From the NCBI GenBank assembly GCA_947625285.1, contig CANQNS010000014.1, positions 1 through 59,599 on the forward strand: 59,599 nucleotides of DNA. Reading direction: 5' to 3'. The stretch comes from an uncultured Oscillospiraceae bacterium (GTDB taxonomy: Bacteria; Bacillota; Clostridia; Oscillospirales; Oscillospiraceae). The position numbers and the translations under genes were made by a program. The notes under the pieces are model-generated. The model made no database searches. It was not told where the DNA came from and saw only the letters and a program-made list of their open reading frames with translations. Shown piece by piece: positions 1 to 8,467 of this stretch (positions are counted from its first letter, which is position 1; every line of letters begins with the position of its first letter).

Positions 1-122
1 TGTTGCACTCGTCCTGATGTCGCCATCGGCGGGCGTTACCCGTTATCCCTGCCCTGTGGAGCCCGGACTTTCCTCACCCGCAGCCTTTCGGCTCACGGGC
101 GCGGCCGTTCGGAAAACTCGCG
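1..122 (-). ncRNA. rnpB: RNase P RNA (rnpB), 5' part, cut by the window edge
   Basis: Read on the minus strand, the sequence contains GAGGAAAGTCCGGGCTCC followed by CAGGGCAG and, at the edge, GAGTGCAACA. These are the hallmark 5' core elements of bacterial type A RNase P RNA, the ribozyme that trims tRNA 5' leaders. A P3-like hairpin with a GAAA loop (AGCC-GAAA-GGCT) sits just before the core. The 5' end is estimated near 122 and is not exact. It begins only a few bases after the yebC stop codon with no terminator between them, so it may be processed from a yebC transcript or use a promoter inside yebC. The 3' half lies outside the window. Confidence 0.9.
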
Positions 123-128
123 TATCTT

Positions 129-869
129 TTACTCGTCCATGTTCTCCCAGTTGTGCCAGACGTTCTGCACGTCGTCGTTGTCCTCGAACACGTCCAGCAT
201 CTTCTGCATATTCTTCCTGTCGCCCTCTGCGGTGAGGGTGATATAAGACTGGGGGACCATCTCCTCCTGGGCGGAGTCCAGCTTATAGCCGTGGGCGGTC
301 ATATACTCCGCCACGGCGGTCACGTCCTCCGGGGCGGTGTAGAGGGTGAACACGCCCTCCTCCGCCTCCATATCCGCCGCGCCGGCCTCCATGGCATCCA
401 TGAGCACCGTGTCCTCGTCCAGATCGCCGTCCTCGTTATCCACCACGATGACGCCCTTGCGGTCGAAGGACCAGCTGACGCAGTTGGTGGCGCCCAGGTT
501 GCCGTTATACTTGTCGAAGGTGTGACGGACCTCGCTGGCGGTGCGGTTGCGGTTATCGGTCATGGCTTCCACGATCACGGCCACGCCGCTGGGGCCGTAG
601 CCCTCGTAGGTGACGGACTCGAAGGTGGAGGTATCGCCGCTGCCAAGGGCCTTGTCGATGGTGCGCTTGATGTTGTCGTTGGGCATATTGGCCGCCTTGG
701 CCTTGGTGATGACGGCGGCCAGGCGCATATTGTTCTTCGGGTCGCCGCTGCCGCCCTCCTTCACCGCCACGATGATCTCACGGGCGATCTTGGTGAAGGC
801 CTGGGCGCGCTTGGCGTCCGCCGCGCCCTTGGTCTTTTGTATGTTGTGCCATTTGGAATGTCCGGACAT
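129..869 (-). CDS. yebC: YebC/PmpR family DNA-binding transcriptional regulator
   Basis: A 246-residue protein of normal family length, opening with the signature MSGHSKWHNIQ and a following KGAADAKRAQAFTKIAREI segment. YebC proteins bind DNA as regulators, and recent work links some members to translation of difficult, proline-rich sequences; which role applies here cannot be told from sequence. The acidic C-terminal portion is usual for the family. A G-rich ribosome site (GGGGGAT) lies about 10 bases before ATG. The gene has its own promoter just upstream (905-933) and is followed immediately by rnpB. Family assignment is firm. Confidence 0.95.
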   Translation of the reverse strand: MSGHSKWHNIQKTKGAADAKRAQAFTKIAREIIVAVKEGGSGDPKNNMRLAAVITKAKAANMPNDNIKRTIDKALGSGDTSTFESVTYEGYGPSGVAVIVEAMTDNRNRTASEVRHTFDKYNGNLGATNCVSWSFDRKGVIVVDNEDGDLDEDTVLMDAMEAGAADMEAEEGVFTLYTAPEDVTAVAEYMTAHGYKLDSAQEEMVPQSYITLTAEGDRKNMQKMLDVFEDNDDVQNVWHNWENMDE

Positions 870-904
870 GGTGTTTATCCCCCTGTATCGTTACGTTACA
901 GGTC

Positions 905-933
905 ATTGTAACACAGTTTCGCGCCAATATCAA
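905..933 (-). promoter_or_regulatory. Sigma-A type promoter for yebC (and possibly rnpB)
   Basis: On the minus strand, TTGATA (928-933) and TACAAT (905-910) are separated by exactly 17 bases, and TGT precedes the -10 box as an extended -10. The -35 box directly abuts the stop codon of the upstream SPOCS gene, so yebC can be transcribed independently. Predicted start is about 898, giving a leader of about 30 bases. Confidence 0.7.
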
Positions 934-2433
934 CTATCTTGCCTTGGGGATCAGGATAAGACCCGCCTGCCGCTCTCCGTTGGCGGCGGCGATGGCCTCC
1001 ACCGTGGAGCGGTATTTTTTCGCCACGGCCCACATATCCGCCCCGGGCTCCAGCCGGGCCAGGGTCACGGAGGGCGCGGCGGGCAGCTTGGCGAAGGCGT
1101 CCTGGTCCTCCGTCACCCCCGTTACGGCCATGACGCTCCGGGCTGTGACGGCGGAGGCGTCCATCTGCAGCACCGTCCGCACGTCCAGCGAGCCGCCGGC
1201 GACGGAGCAGTATACGTCCGCCGTGGTGACGGTGACGCCCTGCAGCGCGGCGCCGGCCGGCAGATCGGCGGTGAATTCCGCCGCCAGACGGCACCGGGCC
1301 GCCGTGAAGCCGCCTCCGTCCTGGCGCACGATGGCCCGCACGTTCACCGTGGTCCTGACCGTGCCGCCATCGGCCGTCACGTTCCCCACCGACGCGCTGA
1401 CCGACAGCACTTCCCCCGCCGCGCCCAGCAGCTCCGCGCTGCCGGTAACGGTCTGGCGCATGGAGATGGGCTGGACGCCGCCGGTGACGGAGATGGGGCC
1501 CGTCTGGCCGATCAGGACGGTGCGATTGCTGTAGATGTCCGCGATGTACGCGATCTCCTTCGGCTCCCGGCATACCGTCTGGGCCACCAGATGCAGCTCC
1601 GCCTTCACCTGGCCGTCGCCGTCGCGCTCCGGCAGGTCGAAGTATACGCCGGTGAACTGCATCGTGACCGTGCCCAGCACGTCCTCCGCCTGGGTAGCCA
1701 CCTCCATGATCTGGGAAAACTCTGTCTCATACCGGCCGGCGGCCACCTGCCCCTCCGGGCCGGCAAAGACCAGCGCGGACCGCACCCTGCCTCGAAAGAC
1801 CACCTTGCCGCTGACGTATTTCACATCCTCCACCACCGTATCGACCCGCTGGCTCAGGATGCGCTCCACCGCCGGCAGTCCCGCCGGGAGCGGGTAATCG
1901 TCCGTCACCACGAAGGTCTTTTCCCGCACGTCCGCCACCACGGAGGCAGAGGCCGTCTTTGTCAAGATATGGACGGCTTCGTTTTCCGTCTCCAGGCCGG
2001 AGGCGATCTCCAGGCTCCGCTTCTGATACACCGTGGCCTCGCAGTCCACGTCCGCCCGGACGGACAGCTTGCGGGAGTTTACCATCTTCGCGTCGATGGA
2101 CCGCAGACGCACCCGGGCCACCGTCTGGCAGTCCATGTCCGCGCCGGGCGCGTCTGTCCGTAGCTCCACGGGGATAGTCATTGCCAGGCACTGGAGCGCG
2201 CCGCCGCTGTCCGGCACATACAGCACCGACACGCTCAGCGACGCGGCCAGCGAGACCGCGCCCTGCTCCGTCTCCTTGCTGCGCAGGGTGATGACGCCGT
2301 CCGCGTCCAGAACGCCGGCCACGTCCGGCATGGCGTCCGGCACGATGCTCTCCGACGTGAGATCCCGGCTGAATGACCCCGACCAGACCGGGGCCAGATG
2401 CTCGTATATGTTCGTTTTCAGGGCCGTTTCCAT
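934..2433 (-). CDS. SPOCS (DUF3794) and LysM domain protein, SipL-like
   Basis: A 499-residue protein with repeated SPOCS/DUF3794-type beta-rich segments over most of its length and a C-terminal LysM-like domain (about residues 450-499, with the pattern LEPGADMWAVAKKY and a closing LILIPKAR). In clostridia, SipL-type proteins of this architecture tether spore morphogenetic proteins at the forespore surface; that role is inferred from architecture only. It has no signal peptide, which fits a mother-cell protein. AAGGAG lies about 10 bases before ATG. A small membrane-protein gene is just upstream, and yebC follows with its own promoter. Confidence 0.85.
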   Translation of the reverse strand: METALKTNIYEHLAPVWSGSFSRDLTSESIVPDAMPDVAGVLDADGVITLRSKETEQGAVSLAASLSVSVLYVPDSGGALQCLAMTIPVELRTDAPGADMDCQTVARVRLRSIDAKMVNSRKLSVRADVDCEATVYQKRSLEIASGLETENEAVHILTKTASASVVADVREKTFVVTDDYPLPAGLPAVERILSQRVDTVVEDVKYVSGKVVFRGRVRSALVFAGPEGQVAAGRYETEFSQIMEVATQAEDVLGTVTMQFTGVYFDLPERDGDGQVKAELHLVAQTVCREPKEIAYIADIYSNRTVLIGQTGPISVTGGVQPISMRQTVTGSAELLGAAGEVLSVSASVGNVTADGGTVRTTVNVRAIVRQDGGGFTAARCRLAAEFTADLPAGAALQGVTVTTADVYCSVAGGSLDVRTVLQMDASAVTARSVMAVTGVTEDQDAFAKLPAAPSVTLARLEPGADMWAVAKKYRSTVEAIAAANGERQAGLILIPKAR

Positions 2434-2495
2434 GATCGTATCGCTCCTTGCACTAGTTTCTCAGGCAAGGATATGCCGGTCCCGGCGGGGATATG

Positions 2496-2651
2496 TCAGC
2501 ACCGCAGCAGCCATATCCCGCCGCAGACCAGCAGTATGGCGCACACGACCCACCAGAACCAGGCCGGCAATATCAGCGCCATCATGATGAGCACGCCCCC
2601 ACAAATGGCGGCGTAGCCGCACCAGCCGCCTTTATGTCCTCTTCTACGCAT
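2496..2651 (-). CDS. Small hydrophobic membrane protein (51 aa), unknown
   Basis: A 51-residue reading frame starting MRRRGHKGGWCGYAAICGG. It has a short basic N-terminus, then two closely spaced hydrophobic stretches (about residues 13-31 and 33-49) with a Trp-rich turn (WFWW) and a terminal Cys, suggesting a membrane hairpin. A strong ribosome site (GGGAGG, 8 bases before ATG) supports it being real. That site lies in the right half of an 11-bp inverted repeat (2657-2691), so initiation may be structure-controlled. It sits between rsgA and the SPOCS protein. No function is recognised; a spore membrane peptide is one possibility. Confidence 0.6.
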   Translation of the reverse strand: MRRRGHKGGWCGYAAICGGVLIMMALILPAWFWWVVCAILLVCGGIWLLRC

Positions 2652-2656
2652 AGCTT

Positions 2657-2691
2657 ACCGCCTCCCGTCCATTGTATGGCCGGGAGGCGGT
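2657..2691 (-). terminator. Perfect 11-bp inverted repeat after rsgA, overlapping the next gene's ribosome site
   Basis: ACCGCCTCCCG (2657-2667) and CGGGAGGCGGT (2681-2691) are perfect complements around a 13-base loop. In the minus-strand transcript the hairpin follows the rsgA stop by about 15 bases. Its 3' arm contains the GGGAGG ribosome site of the 51-residue gene. No U-run follows, so it is not a classical intrinsic terminator; attenuation, RNA processing or ribosome-site sequestration all fit. Confidence 0.55.
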
Positions 2692-2705
2692 CGTGGTTCG
2701 TGGTC

Positions 2706-3596
2706 TTATTCAGTTTCAAGCTCCCAGCGTTCCCGCTTGCTAGCCAGCTCGTACAGGCGCAGATAGGAGCCGTACCGGCTGGGGTGGATATGGCCCTCCT
2801 CCACGGCCCGGCGCAGAGCGCAGCCAGGCTCCGAGCGGTGGGCGCAGTCGTCAAACCGGCAGGCGCCCAGATAGGGCCCGAACTCCGGGAACAGGCCCGG
2901 CAGCTCCTCCGGCAAAATGGGCGTTTCCGTCTCGTCGTCAAAGGAGGCGAAGCCCGGCGTGTCGCACAAAAGCGTCCCGCCGCCGATGTCGAAAAGCTCC
3001 ACATGGCGGGTGGTGTGCCGGCCACGGCCCAGCTTTTTGCTCACCTCCCCGGTGGGGATGGCGAGGCCCGGCGCCAGGGCGTTGATAAGGGTGCTTTTTC
3101 CCACGCCGGAGTTGCCTGTGAAGCAGCAGACCTTTCCCGCCAGGGCGGTTCTGAGCTCACCCAGGCCCTCCCCCGTCAGCGCGCTGACCGGGAACACGGG
3201 ATAGCCCGTTCCGGCATAGATGGCCCGCAGCGTATCCGCCGGGTCCAGATCGCACTTATTGACGACAAGCGCGACGCCGCAGCGGTTTTTCTCACAGCGC
3301 ACCGTGATCCGGTCCACCAGAAAAGGGTCCGTCACCGGCAGCGCGGCGGACAGGAGCATCACCAGCAGGTCCACGTTAGCCGCGGCGGGCCGGACAAAGG
3401 CGTTTTTCCGGGGCAGGACCCGCGTCACGGAGCCGGTGCCGTCGCCGTTGTCCGATACCTGGACCCGGTCCCCCACCAGGGGCGTTACGCCGTCCAGCCG
3501 GAAGCGTCCCCGGGCACGGCACTGGATGACGCCCTCCGGCGTGCGGACATAGTAAAACCCGCTCAGGGCCCGCACGATCACGCCCTCCGCGTTCAA
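2706..3596 (-). CDS. rsgA: Ribosome small-subunit-dependent GTPase A
   Basis: A circularly permuted GTPase that tests maturation of the 30S subunit. An N-terminal OB-fold is followed by NKCDL (G4) ahead of GNSGVGKST (G1) and DTPGF (G3), the order diagnostic of the family, and by a C-terminal Cys/His zinc site (CRFDDCAHRSEPGC). The best start is TTG at 3596, with GGAGG 9 bases upstream, giving 296 residues, the usual length; the frame runs further upstream but that part lies in prkC. It begins 4 bases after the prkC stop and is the last gene of the long cdaA-rsgA run. Confidence 0.95.
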   Translation of the reverse strand: MNAEGVIVRALSGFYYVRTPEGVIQCRARGRFRLDGVTPLVGDRVQVSDNGDGTGSVTRVLPRKNAFVRPAAANVDLLVMLLSAALPVTDPFLVDRITVRCEKNRCGVALVVNKCDLDPADTLRAIYAGTGYPVFPVSALTGEGLGELRTALAGKVCCFTGNSGVGKSTLINALAPGLAIPTGEVSKKLGRGRHTTRHVELFDIGGGTLLCDTPGFASFDDETETPILPEELPGLFPEFGPYLGACRFDDCAHRSEPGCALRRAVEEGHIHPSRYGSYLRLYELASKRERWELETE

Positions 3597-3600
3597 ATCC

Positions 3601-5451
3601 TCATCCCTCCGCCGGGGGGACCTCCCCCGCCACGGGCTGCTCCTCCGGGACGGCCGTCCCGCCGTCATCCTCCTGGGGGATGATGACCTGGGGCACCTCC
3701 GGCACGGGCGTGGCCGCCTCAGCCTGGCCGCTGCCGATGGTCAGATAGATCTGGGTACCGCTGACCAGCGAGGTGCCGGCGGCGTAGTTCTGCCAGAGTA
3801 TCTTGCCCGCCTCCTCCGGCGCGGAGGAGACATACTGGATCTCGTCCTCGGTGCAGATGAGGCCCTCCCGCTGCAGAGCCAGCAGGCCGGCGGCCTTGTT
3901 CATGCCCACCACGTTGGGCATGGACACATACATGGGCTGGGGCCCCGCGCTGACATACAGCGTCACGGTGCTGCCGCTGACAACGGCCTCGCCGGGGGCG
4001 GGGTCCGTGCTGATGACATAGTTGGCCGTGACGGAATCGGACTGGGCCATGCTGACTACCACGTTCAGGCCCATGGACTGCAGCTTCACCTGGGCGTCGG
4101 TATAGGGCACGTTGACGATATCGGCCGGCAGCCGGTCCAGCTGCACGCCGGAGCTCACCGTCAGCGTCACGTCTATGCCGCTGGAGACCACCATCCGGCT
4201 GGCCCCCGCCTCCGGGTCCTGGGCCACGATCTCGCCCACCTTGCGGTCGGCGTCCGCGCTGTAGACGATGGCGAAGTTATAAAGGTCCGTCATGGCTTCG
4301 TTGTCGGTCACATCGTCGATATCCAGACCGACGAAGGAGGGCACGTTCACCCGCTCGGTCTCCTCAAAGATGTCCCGCAGCCAGTACTGCCACACGAAGG
4401 CGAACAGGCCGATGGCGAAGGCCGCCACCAGGGCAAAGCCCAGGAGCATGCTGATCCTGTTGGCACGGATGCGCCGGCGGGCATATCCCTCCTTGGACAG
4501 CTCTCCCGCCCGGCTGATGCGGGGCACGTTCTTGCGGACCACATGCACCTCGTCCCGCACGATCCGCACCGGCGTCTGGGCCGGAGCGGCGGGCTGGGCG
4601 GGACTGTCCGCGGCGGCCGCGGCGGACCGCTGGAAATCCTCCAGGTCCGCCAGCATCTCGTCCGCCGTGGCGTAACGCTCCCCCAGGTCCGGGTCCATGG
4701 CCCGCAGGGTGATCCCCTCCAGCTCCAGGGGGATGTCCGGGTCCAGCTGGCTGGGCGCGTCGGGAATGACGGAATAGTGCTGCATAGCCACCTGCTCCAC
4801 CGTCTCCCCGTCAAAGGGGAGCTTGCCGGTGAGCATCTCATACATGACGATGCCAAGAGAAAAGATGTCGGAACGGGCGTCCACGCTCTCGCCGCGGGCC
4901 TGCTCCGGGGAGATATAGTGGATGCTTCCCACCGCCTCGTCGGCGGAGCTGTCCCCGGACATGGTATCGTCCATCTGGGCGATGCCGAAATCGGCTATCT
5001 TGACCTCCCCGTCCCGGGGCAGCATGATATTCTGAGGTTTGATGTCCATATGGACGATGCTGCGGCTGTGGGCATGGCTCAGGGCCCGGGCGATCTGGAT
5101 GGAGAGGTCCAGGGTCTCCTGCCAGGAGAGCTTGCCCTTCTTCTTCATATACTGCTTCAGGTTGATGCCGTCCACATATTCCATCACGATGTACTCCGTG
5201 TCCCCGGAGACCACCACATCGTACACGGCGCGGATGTTGGGGTGGCTCAGTTTCCCCACCGCCTGGTACTCCTTTCGGAACTGCTTCCGGCTCTCCGCGT
5301 CCATGGCTACGTCGTCCCGCAGGACCTTCACCGCCACGTCACGGCCAAACTCCCGGTCATACGCCTTGTACACCACGGCCATGCCGCCGATGCCAAGCAC
5401 CGATTCGATCTCATAGCGGTCGTCCAGTATCTTTCCAAGACGCCAATCCAC
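3601..5451 (-). CDS. prkC: PASTA-domain Ser/Thr protein kinase (PrkC/Stk type)
   Basis: A membrane kinase that senses muropeptides and phosphorylates cell-cycle, translation and germination proteins. The kinase domain spans about residues 13-275, with glycine loop GIGGMAVVYK, Lys42, DFG at 154-156 and the APE-region equivalent SPEQ. A juxtamembrane linker, one membrane segment (about 334-356) and three PASTA domains (about 368-435, 445-502, 508-575) follow, then an acidic Pro-rich tail. The catalytic-loop HRD is HMD here. Start chosen is GTG 5451 (GGAG 6 bases before); GTG 5463 would add four residues. The phosphatase gene lies just upstream, the usual pairing. Confidence 0.95.
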   Translation of the reverse strand: MDWRLGKILDDRYEIESVLGIGGMAVVYKAYDREFGRDVAVKVLRDDVAMDAESRKQFRKEYQAVGKLSHPNIRAVYDVVVSGDTEYIVMEYVDGINLKQYMKKKGKLSWQETLDLSIQIARALSHAHSRSIVHMDIKPQNIMLPRDGEVKIADFGIAQMDDTMSGDSSADEAVGSIHYISPEQARGESVDARSDIFSLGIVMYEMLTGKLPFDGETVEQVAMQHYSVIPDAPSQLDPDIPLELEGITLRAMDPDLGERYATADEMLADLEDFQRSAAAAADSPAQPAAPAQTPVRIVRDEVHVVRKNVPRISRAGELSKEGYARRRIRANRISMLLGFALVAAFAIGLFAFVWQYWLRDIFEETERVNVPSFVGLDIDDVTDNEAMTDLYNFAIVYSADADRKVGEIVAQDPEAGASRMVVSSGIDVTLTVSSGVQLDRLPADIVNVPYTDAQVKLQSMGLNVVVSMAQSDSVTANYVISTDPAPGEAVVSGSTVTLYVSAGPQPMYVSMPNVVGMNKAAGLLALQREGLICTEDEIQYVSSAPEEAGKILWQNYAAGTSLVSGTQIYLTIGSGQAEAATPVPEVPQVIIPQEDDGGTAVPEEQPVAGEVPPAEG

Positions 5452-5465
5452 TCTATTCTCCACGC

Positions 5466-6206
5466 TCAGGCGCCGCCTTTCTTCGGATATATCACAACAA
5501 CGGTAACGTTGTCTCTCGCATCTTGCTCCATAGCCTCCCGCACCAGGGTCCGGCAGGCCGCCTCCGCGGTGTCCTCCGCCAGAGCGACCCGGTGCATCTC
5601 CGCGTCGTCCAGGGTCTTGACGAGCCCGTCCGAACACAGCACGAAGCAGTCCCCATCCCGGATCGGCACGGTGAACACGTCGCTTTTCACGAACCGCTCG
5701 CTGCCGATGGCCCGGGTGATGTACTTTAGCTGCGGGTGCCGGCGGCCCTGGCTCTGGGTTATCTCGCCCCGGTCTATCATCTCCTGGACCAGCGAGTGGT
5801 CCTTGGTGATCTGCAAAATACCGTCCTTGGCTATCCGGTAAGCCCTGCTGTCGCCCACGTTTACCAGGTGGGCCGCATTGCCCTGGCAGTAACAGGCCAC
5901 CAGCGTGGTGCCCATGCCGCCGTATTCGGGCGACTGCTGGGCCAGGCGGTATACCTTGCGGTTGGCCGCGTCCGCCGCCTGGCACAAGATATCCTCCGGG
6001 TCCTCCCCGTCCGACGCGTCCAGGGCCGCCCGGGCAAAGGCGAAAAACCGCCCCGCCGCCAGGTCGCTGGCAAGCAGCCCGTGGGCCTCGCCGCCCATCC
6101 CGTCGCACACCACGGCAAGGACCCCGTCCCGGACGGCGCCCAATTCAAAGGAATCCTGATTCTCGGTCCTGTGAGGACCCTTGTCGCTCAGTCCAAAGAA
6201 TTCCAT
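5466..6206 (-). CDS. prpC: PP2C-type Ser/Thr phosphatase (PrpC/Stp)
   Basis: A 246-residue metal-dependent phosphatase that reverses PrkC phosphorylation. PP2C motifs are visible: SDKGPHRTENQDSF near the N-terminus, VCDGMGGEAHG with the metal-binding Asp, VGDSRAYR, LCSDGLVKTL, and the DNVTVV ending. It overlaps rlmN by 19 bases and is followed immediately by the kinase gene, the arrangement conserved in Firmicutes. Identification is firm; the symbol follows the Bacillus name. Confidence 0.95.
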   Translation of the reverse strand: MEFFGLSDKGPHRTENQDSFELGAVRDGVLAVVCDGMGGEAHGLLASDLAAGRFFAFARAALDASDGEDPEDILCQAADAANRKVYRLAQQSPEYGGMGTTLVACYCQGNAAHLVNVGDSRAYRIAKDGILQITKDHSLVQEMIDRGEITQSQGRRHPQLKYITRAIGSERFVKSDVFTVPIRDGDCFVLCSDGLVKTLDDAEMHRVALAEDTAEAACRTLVREAMEQDARDNVTVVVIYPKKGGA

Positions 6207-7249
6207 GGCTTCCTCATCTGCCCACGGCGCAGCTGGCCGCAGGCCGCGTCTATATCGCTGCCCAGCCGCCGCCGGACCGTGGCGGTCACGCCGGCGTCGG
6301 TCAGTATCTTCGCAAAGGCCCGGACCGTTTCCTCGTCGGAGGGCTCCAGCCCCCGCTCCTCCACCCGGTTCAGCCGGATCAGATTCACATGGCTCCCGGT
6401 ACCGCCCAGCCGCCGGGCCAACTCCCGGGCATGGGCGGGCGTGTCGTTCACGCCCCGGACCAGGGCGTACTCAAATGATATGCGCCGGCCTGTGACGTCG
6501 AAATACCGCCGGCAGGCGGCATACAGTTCATCCACGCCGTAAGCGGCGTTCACCGGCATCAGCCTGGACCGGGTCTCGTCATCCGGGGCGTGCAGAGAAA
6601 CGGACAAGGTCAATTGTAAATGAAGCGCGGCCAGTTTGTCAATCGCCTCCACCAGTCCGCAGGTGGAAAGGGATATGTGGCGCATACCGATCCCCGCCCC
6701 GTTCGGGTCGTTCACCAGCGTCAAAAACCGCAGCACGTTGTCGAAGTTGTCCAAGGGCTCTCCGATGCCCATCAGCACGATGTTGGATATCTCCGCCCCG
6801 GCGGTGAGGCCGGTACGCAGGACCTCATCCAGCATCTCCGCCGCCGTCAGGTCCCGGACCTTGCCGCCGATGGTGCTGGCGCAGAAAGCGCAGCCCATCC
6901 GGCAGCCCACCTGGGAGGAGATGCAGACGGAATTGCCGTGCTTATAGCGCATCAGCACCGTCTCCACGCTCTCGCCGTCCGGCAGGGCCCAGAGATATTT
7001 TTCCGTGCCGTCGGCCTTCGATACCTGTCGGCGCAAAAGGGTCAGCGTGGGGATGGTATACCGCCCGGCGAGCTCCCGCCGCAGCGAGGCGGGCAGATCG
7101 CTCATCTCATCAAAGGCGCGGACGCCCCGGCCAAGCCAGCGGAACACCTGCCCCGCCCGGTAGCCGGGCAGGCCCATGGCCTTGAACTCCGCCGCCAGCT
7201 CCTCCGGCAGCATCGACTTTATATCTTTTTTACCCGATCCATCCGGCAT
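6188..7249 (-). CDS. rlmN: 23S rRNA/tRNA adenine-C2 methyltransferase RlmN
   Basis: A radical-SAM enzyme that methylates C2 of A2503 in 23S rRNA and A37 in some tRNAs. The radical-SAM cysteines appear in SQVGCRMGCAFCAS. The C-terminal cysteine needed for the methyl-transfer intermediate is in IDAACGQL. The HISLSTCGLV and NVVLMGIGEPL-like motifs (here NIVLMGIGEPLDN) match the family, and 353 residues is normal. It overlaps rsmB upstream by about 30 bases and prpC downstream by 19 bases, so translation is probably coupled. Confidence 0.97.
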   Translation of the reverse strand: MPDGSGKKDIKSMLPEELAAEFKAMGLPGYRAGQVFRWLGRGVRAFDEMSDLPASLRRELAGRYTIPTLTLLRRQVSKADGTEKYLWALPDGESVETVLMRYKHGNSVCISSQVGCRMGCAFCASTIGGKVRDLTAAEMLDEVLRTGLTAGAEISNIVLMGIGEPLDNFDNVLRFLTLVNDPNGAGIGMRHISLSTCGLVEAIDKLAALHLQLTLSVSLHAPDDETRSRLMPVNAAYGVDELYAACRRYFDVTGRRISFEYALVRGVNDTPAHARELARRLGGTGSHVNLIRLNRVEERGLEPSDEETVRAFAKILTDAGVTATVRRRLGSDIDAACGQLRRGQMRKPWNSLD

Positions 7250-8466
7250 ATATAAAATCCGTCCGTTCCGTCCGTATCCGGCCAGAAGGTCCGCTCCGTC
7301 ACCTTGGCAAAATCATCATGCTCCCGCAAAAATGCCTCCGTCACGGCCTCGTTCTCCGCCGTGCGCCAGGTGCAGGTGGAGTATACCAGCCGGCCGCCGG
7401 GCTTCACCGCCCTGGCGATGGCCGCCAAAAGCTCCGATTGCAGCTCCGGCAGCGACACCAGCTCCCCTTGGGGCCGGTAGCGGATGTCCGGCTTTTTGCG
7501 GATCACGCCCAGGCCGCTGCAGGGCACGTCCGCGAACACCGCGTCAAAATCCCCCCGCTCCGTCTCCCGGGCGTCGCCGGGCTCGCATCGGACGCAGCCA
7601 AGGCCCAGACGCTCCGCGCCCTTTGCCACCAACGCCAGCTTCTTCGCCAATATGTCCCGGGCCAGGACCAGGCCCCGGTCCCCCATGGCGACGGCGGCGG
7701 CAAAGCTCTTGCCCCCCGGCGCGGCGCAGGCGTCCAGCACCTTCATGCCCGGCGTCAGCTCCGCCGCCTCCACGGCGGCGTGGGCCGCCGGGTCCTGTAC
7801 GTAGAAAAGCCCCTTTTGAAAGGCCTCCGTTTTCGTAAGATCCCCGTCCCGGTCCAGAACGAGCCCCCCGTCCGTCCGGCGCAGGGGCAGCAGGTTCGCC
7901 AGCTCCGCTTCGCTGGCGCGGCAGGTGTTGACCTGCACGTACACCGGCGGCTGCTCGTTGTCCGCAGTCAGAACCGCCTCCGCACCTGCATAGCCCCGCA
8001 GGTCCATGAGCTCCCCCACCAGCCATTTTGGATGGCTGTAGCGCACGCAGAGGTATTCCGCCGTACCCTTTCCGGGGATGGGCGGCTCTTTGCCCCGCTC
8101 GTCCGCCACGCGCCGCAGCACGGCGTTCACCAGGCCCGCGGCCCTTTCGTAGCCCAGGGTCCGGCACAGCGCGACAGACTCGTTCACCGCCGCGCTGGGG
8201 GGTATCTTGTCCATGAAAAGAAGCTGATAGGTCCCCAGCCGCAGGATGTCCCGGACCTTGGGCTCCAGCCTGCCTCTGGCAAAGCGGTCGATGGTGAAGT
8301 CGCACAGGGCCAGATTTTGCAGCATACCGTAAAAAATCCGGGCGGCCAGAGCCGTGTCCCGGCCGTCCAGGCCGTTTTTTGCCGCCAGGCTGTCCAGGAC
8401 CTGCCGGCTCCAGGCCGAGTCGCGGCGAAAACGCTCCAACGCCTCCAGGGCGGTCCTTCTGGGCAT
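7219..8466 (-). CDS. rsmB: 16S rRNA (cytosine-967-C5)-methyltransferase RsmB
   Basis: A 415-residue SAM-dependent enzyme. The N-terminal part (about 1-140) is a NusB-like RNA-binding domain; the C-terminal part has motif I DACAAPGGKS, the PCSG motif (VPCSGLGVIRKKPDIRY) and the catalytic-cysteine motif YSTCTW. Start is ATG 8466, preceded by GGAGG at 7-8 bases; the frame extends further upstream only as overlap with fmt. Its start lies 1 base after the fmt stop and its 3' end overlaps rlmN. Confidence 0.95.
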   Translation of the reverse strand: MPRRTALEALERFRRDSAWSRQVLDSLAAKNGLDGRDTALAARIFYGMLQNLALCDFTIDRFARGRLEPKVRDILRLGTYQLLFMDKIPPSAAVNESVALCRTLGYERAAGLVNAVLRRVADERGKEPPIPGKGTAEYLCVRYSHPKWLVGELMDLRGYAGAEAVLTADNEQPPVYVQVNTCRASEAELANLLPLRRTDGGLVLDRDGDLTKTEAFQKGLFYVQDPAAHAAVEAAELTPGMKVLDACAAPGGKSFAAAVAMGDRGLVLARDILAKKLALVAKGAERLGLGCVRCEPGDARETERGDFDAVFADVPCSGLGVIRKKPDIRYRPQGELVSLPELQSELLAAIARAVKPGGRLVYSTCTWRTAENEAVTEAFLREHDDFAKVTERTFWPDTDGTDGFYICRMDRVKKI

Positions 8467-8467
8467 A

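Noticed and set aside
610-2163. Long plus-strand open frame of 517 codons opposite the SPOCS gene
   Set aside because: It is the antisense shadow of the GC-rich yebC and SPOCS genes; its protein is low in hydrophobic pattern and rich in His, Gly, Arg, and has no recognisable domain.
5464-6108. N-terminal 200-plus-residue extension of PrkC through the phosphatase gene
   Set aside because: The extension overlaps prpC in another frame, is Arg/Gly/Pro-rich and unlike kinases; the GTG start at 5451 fits the ribosome site.
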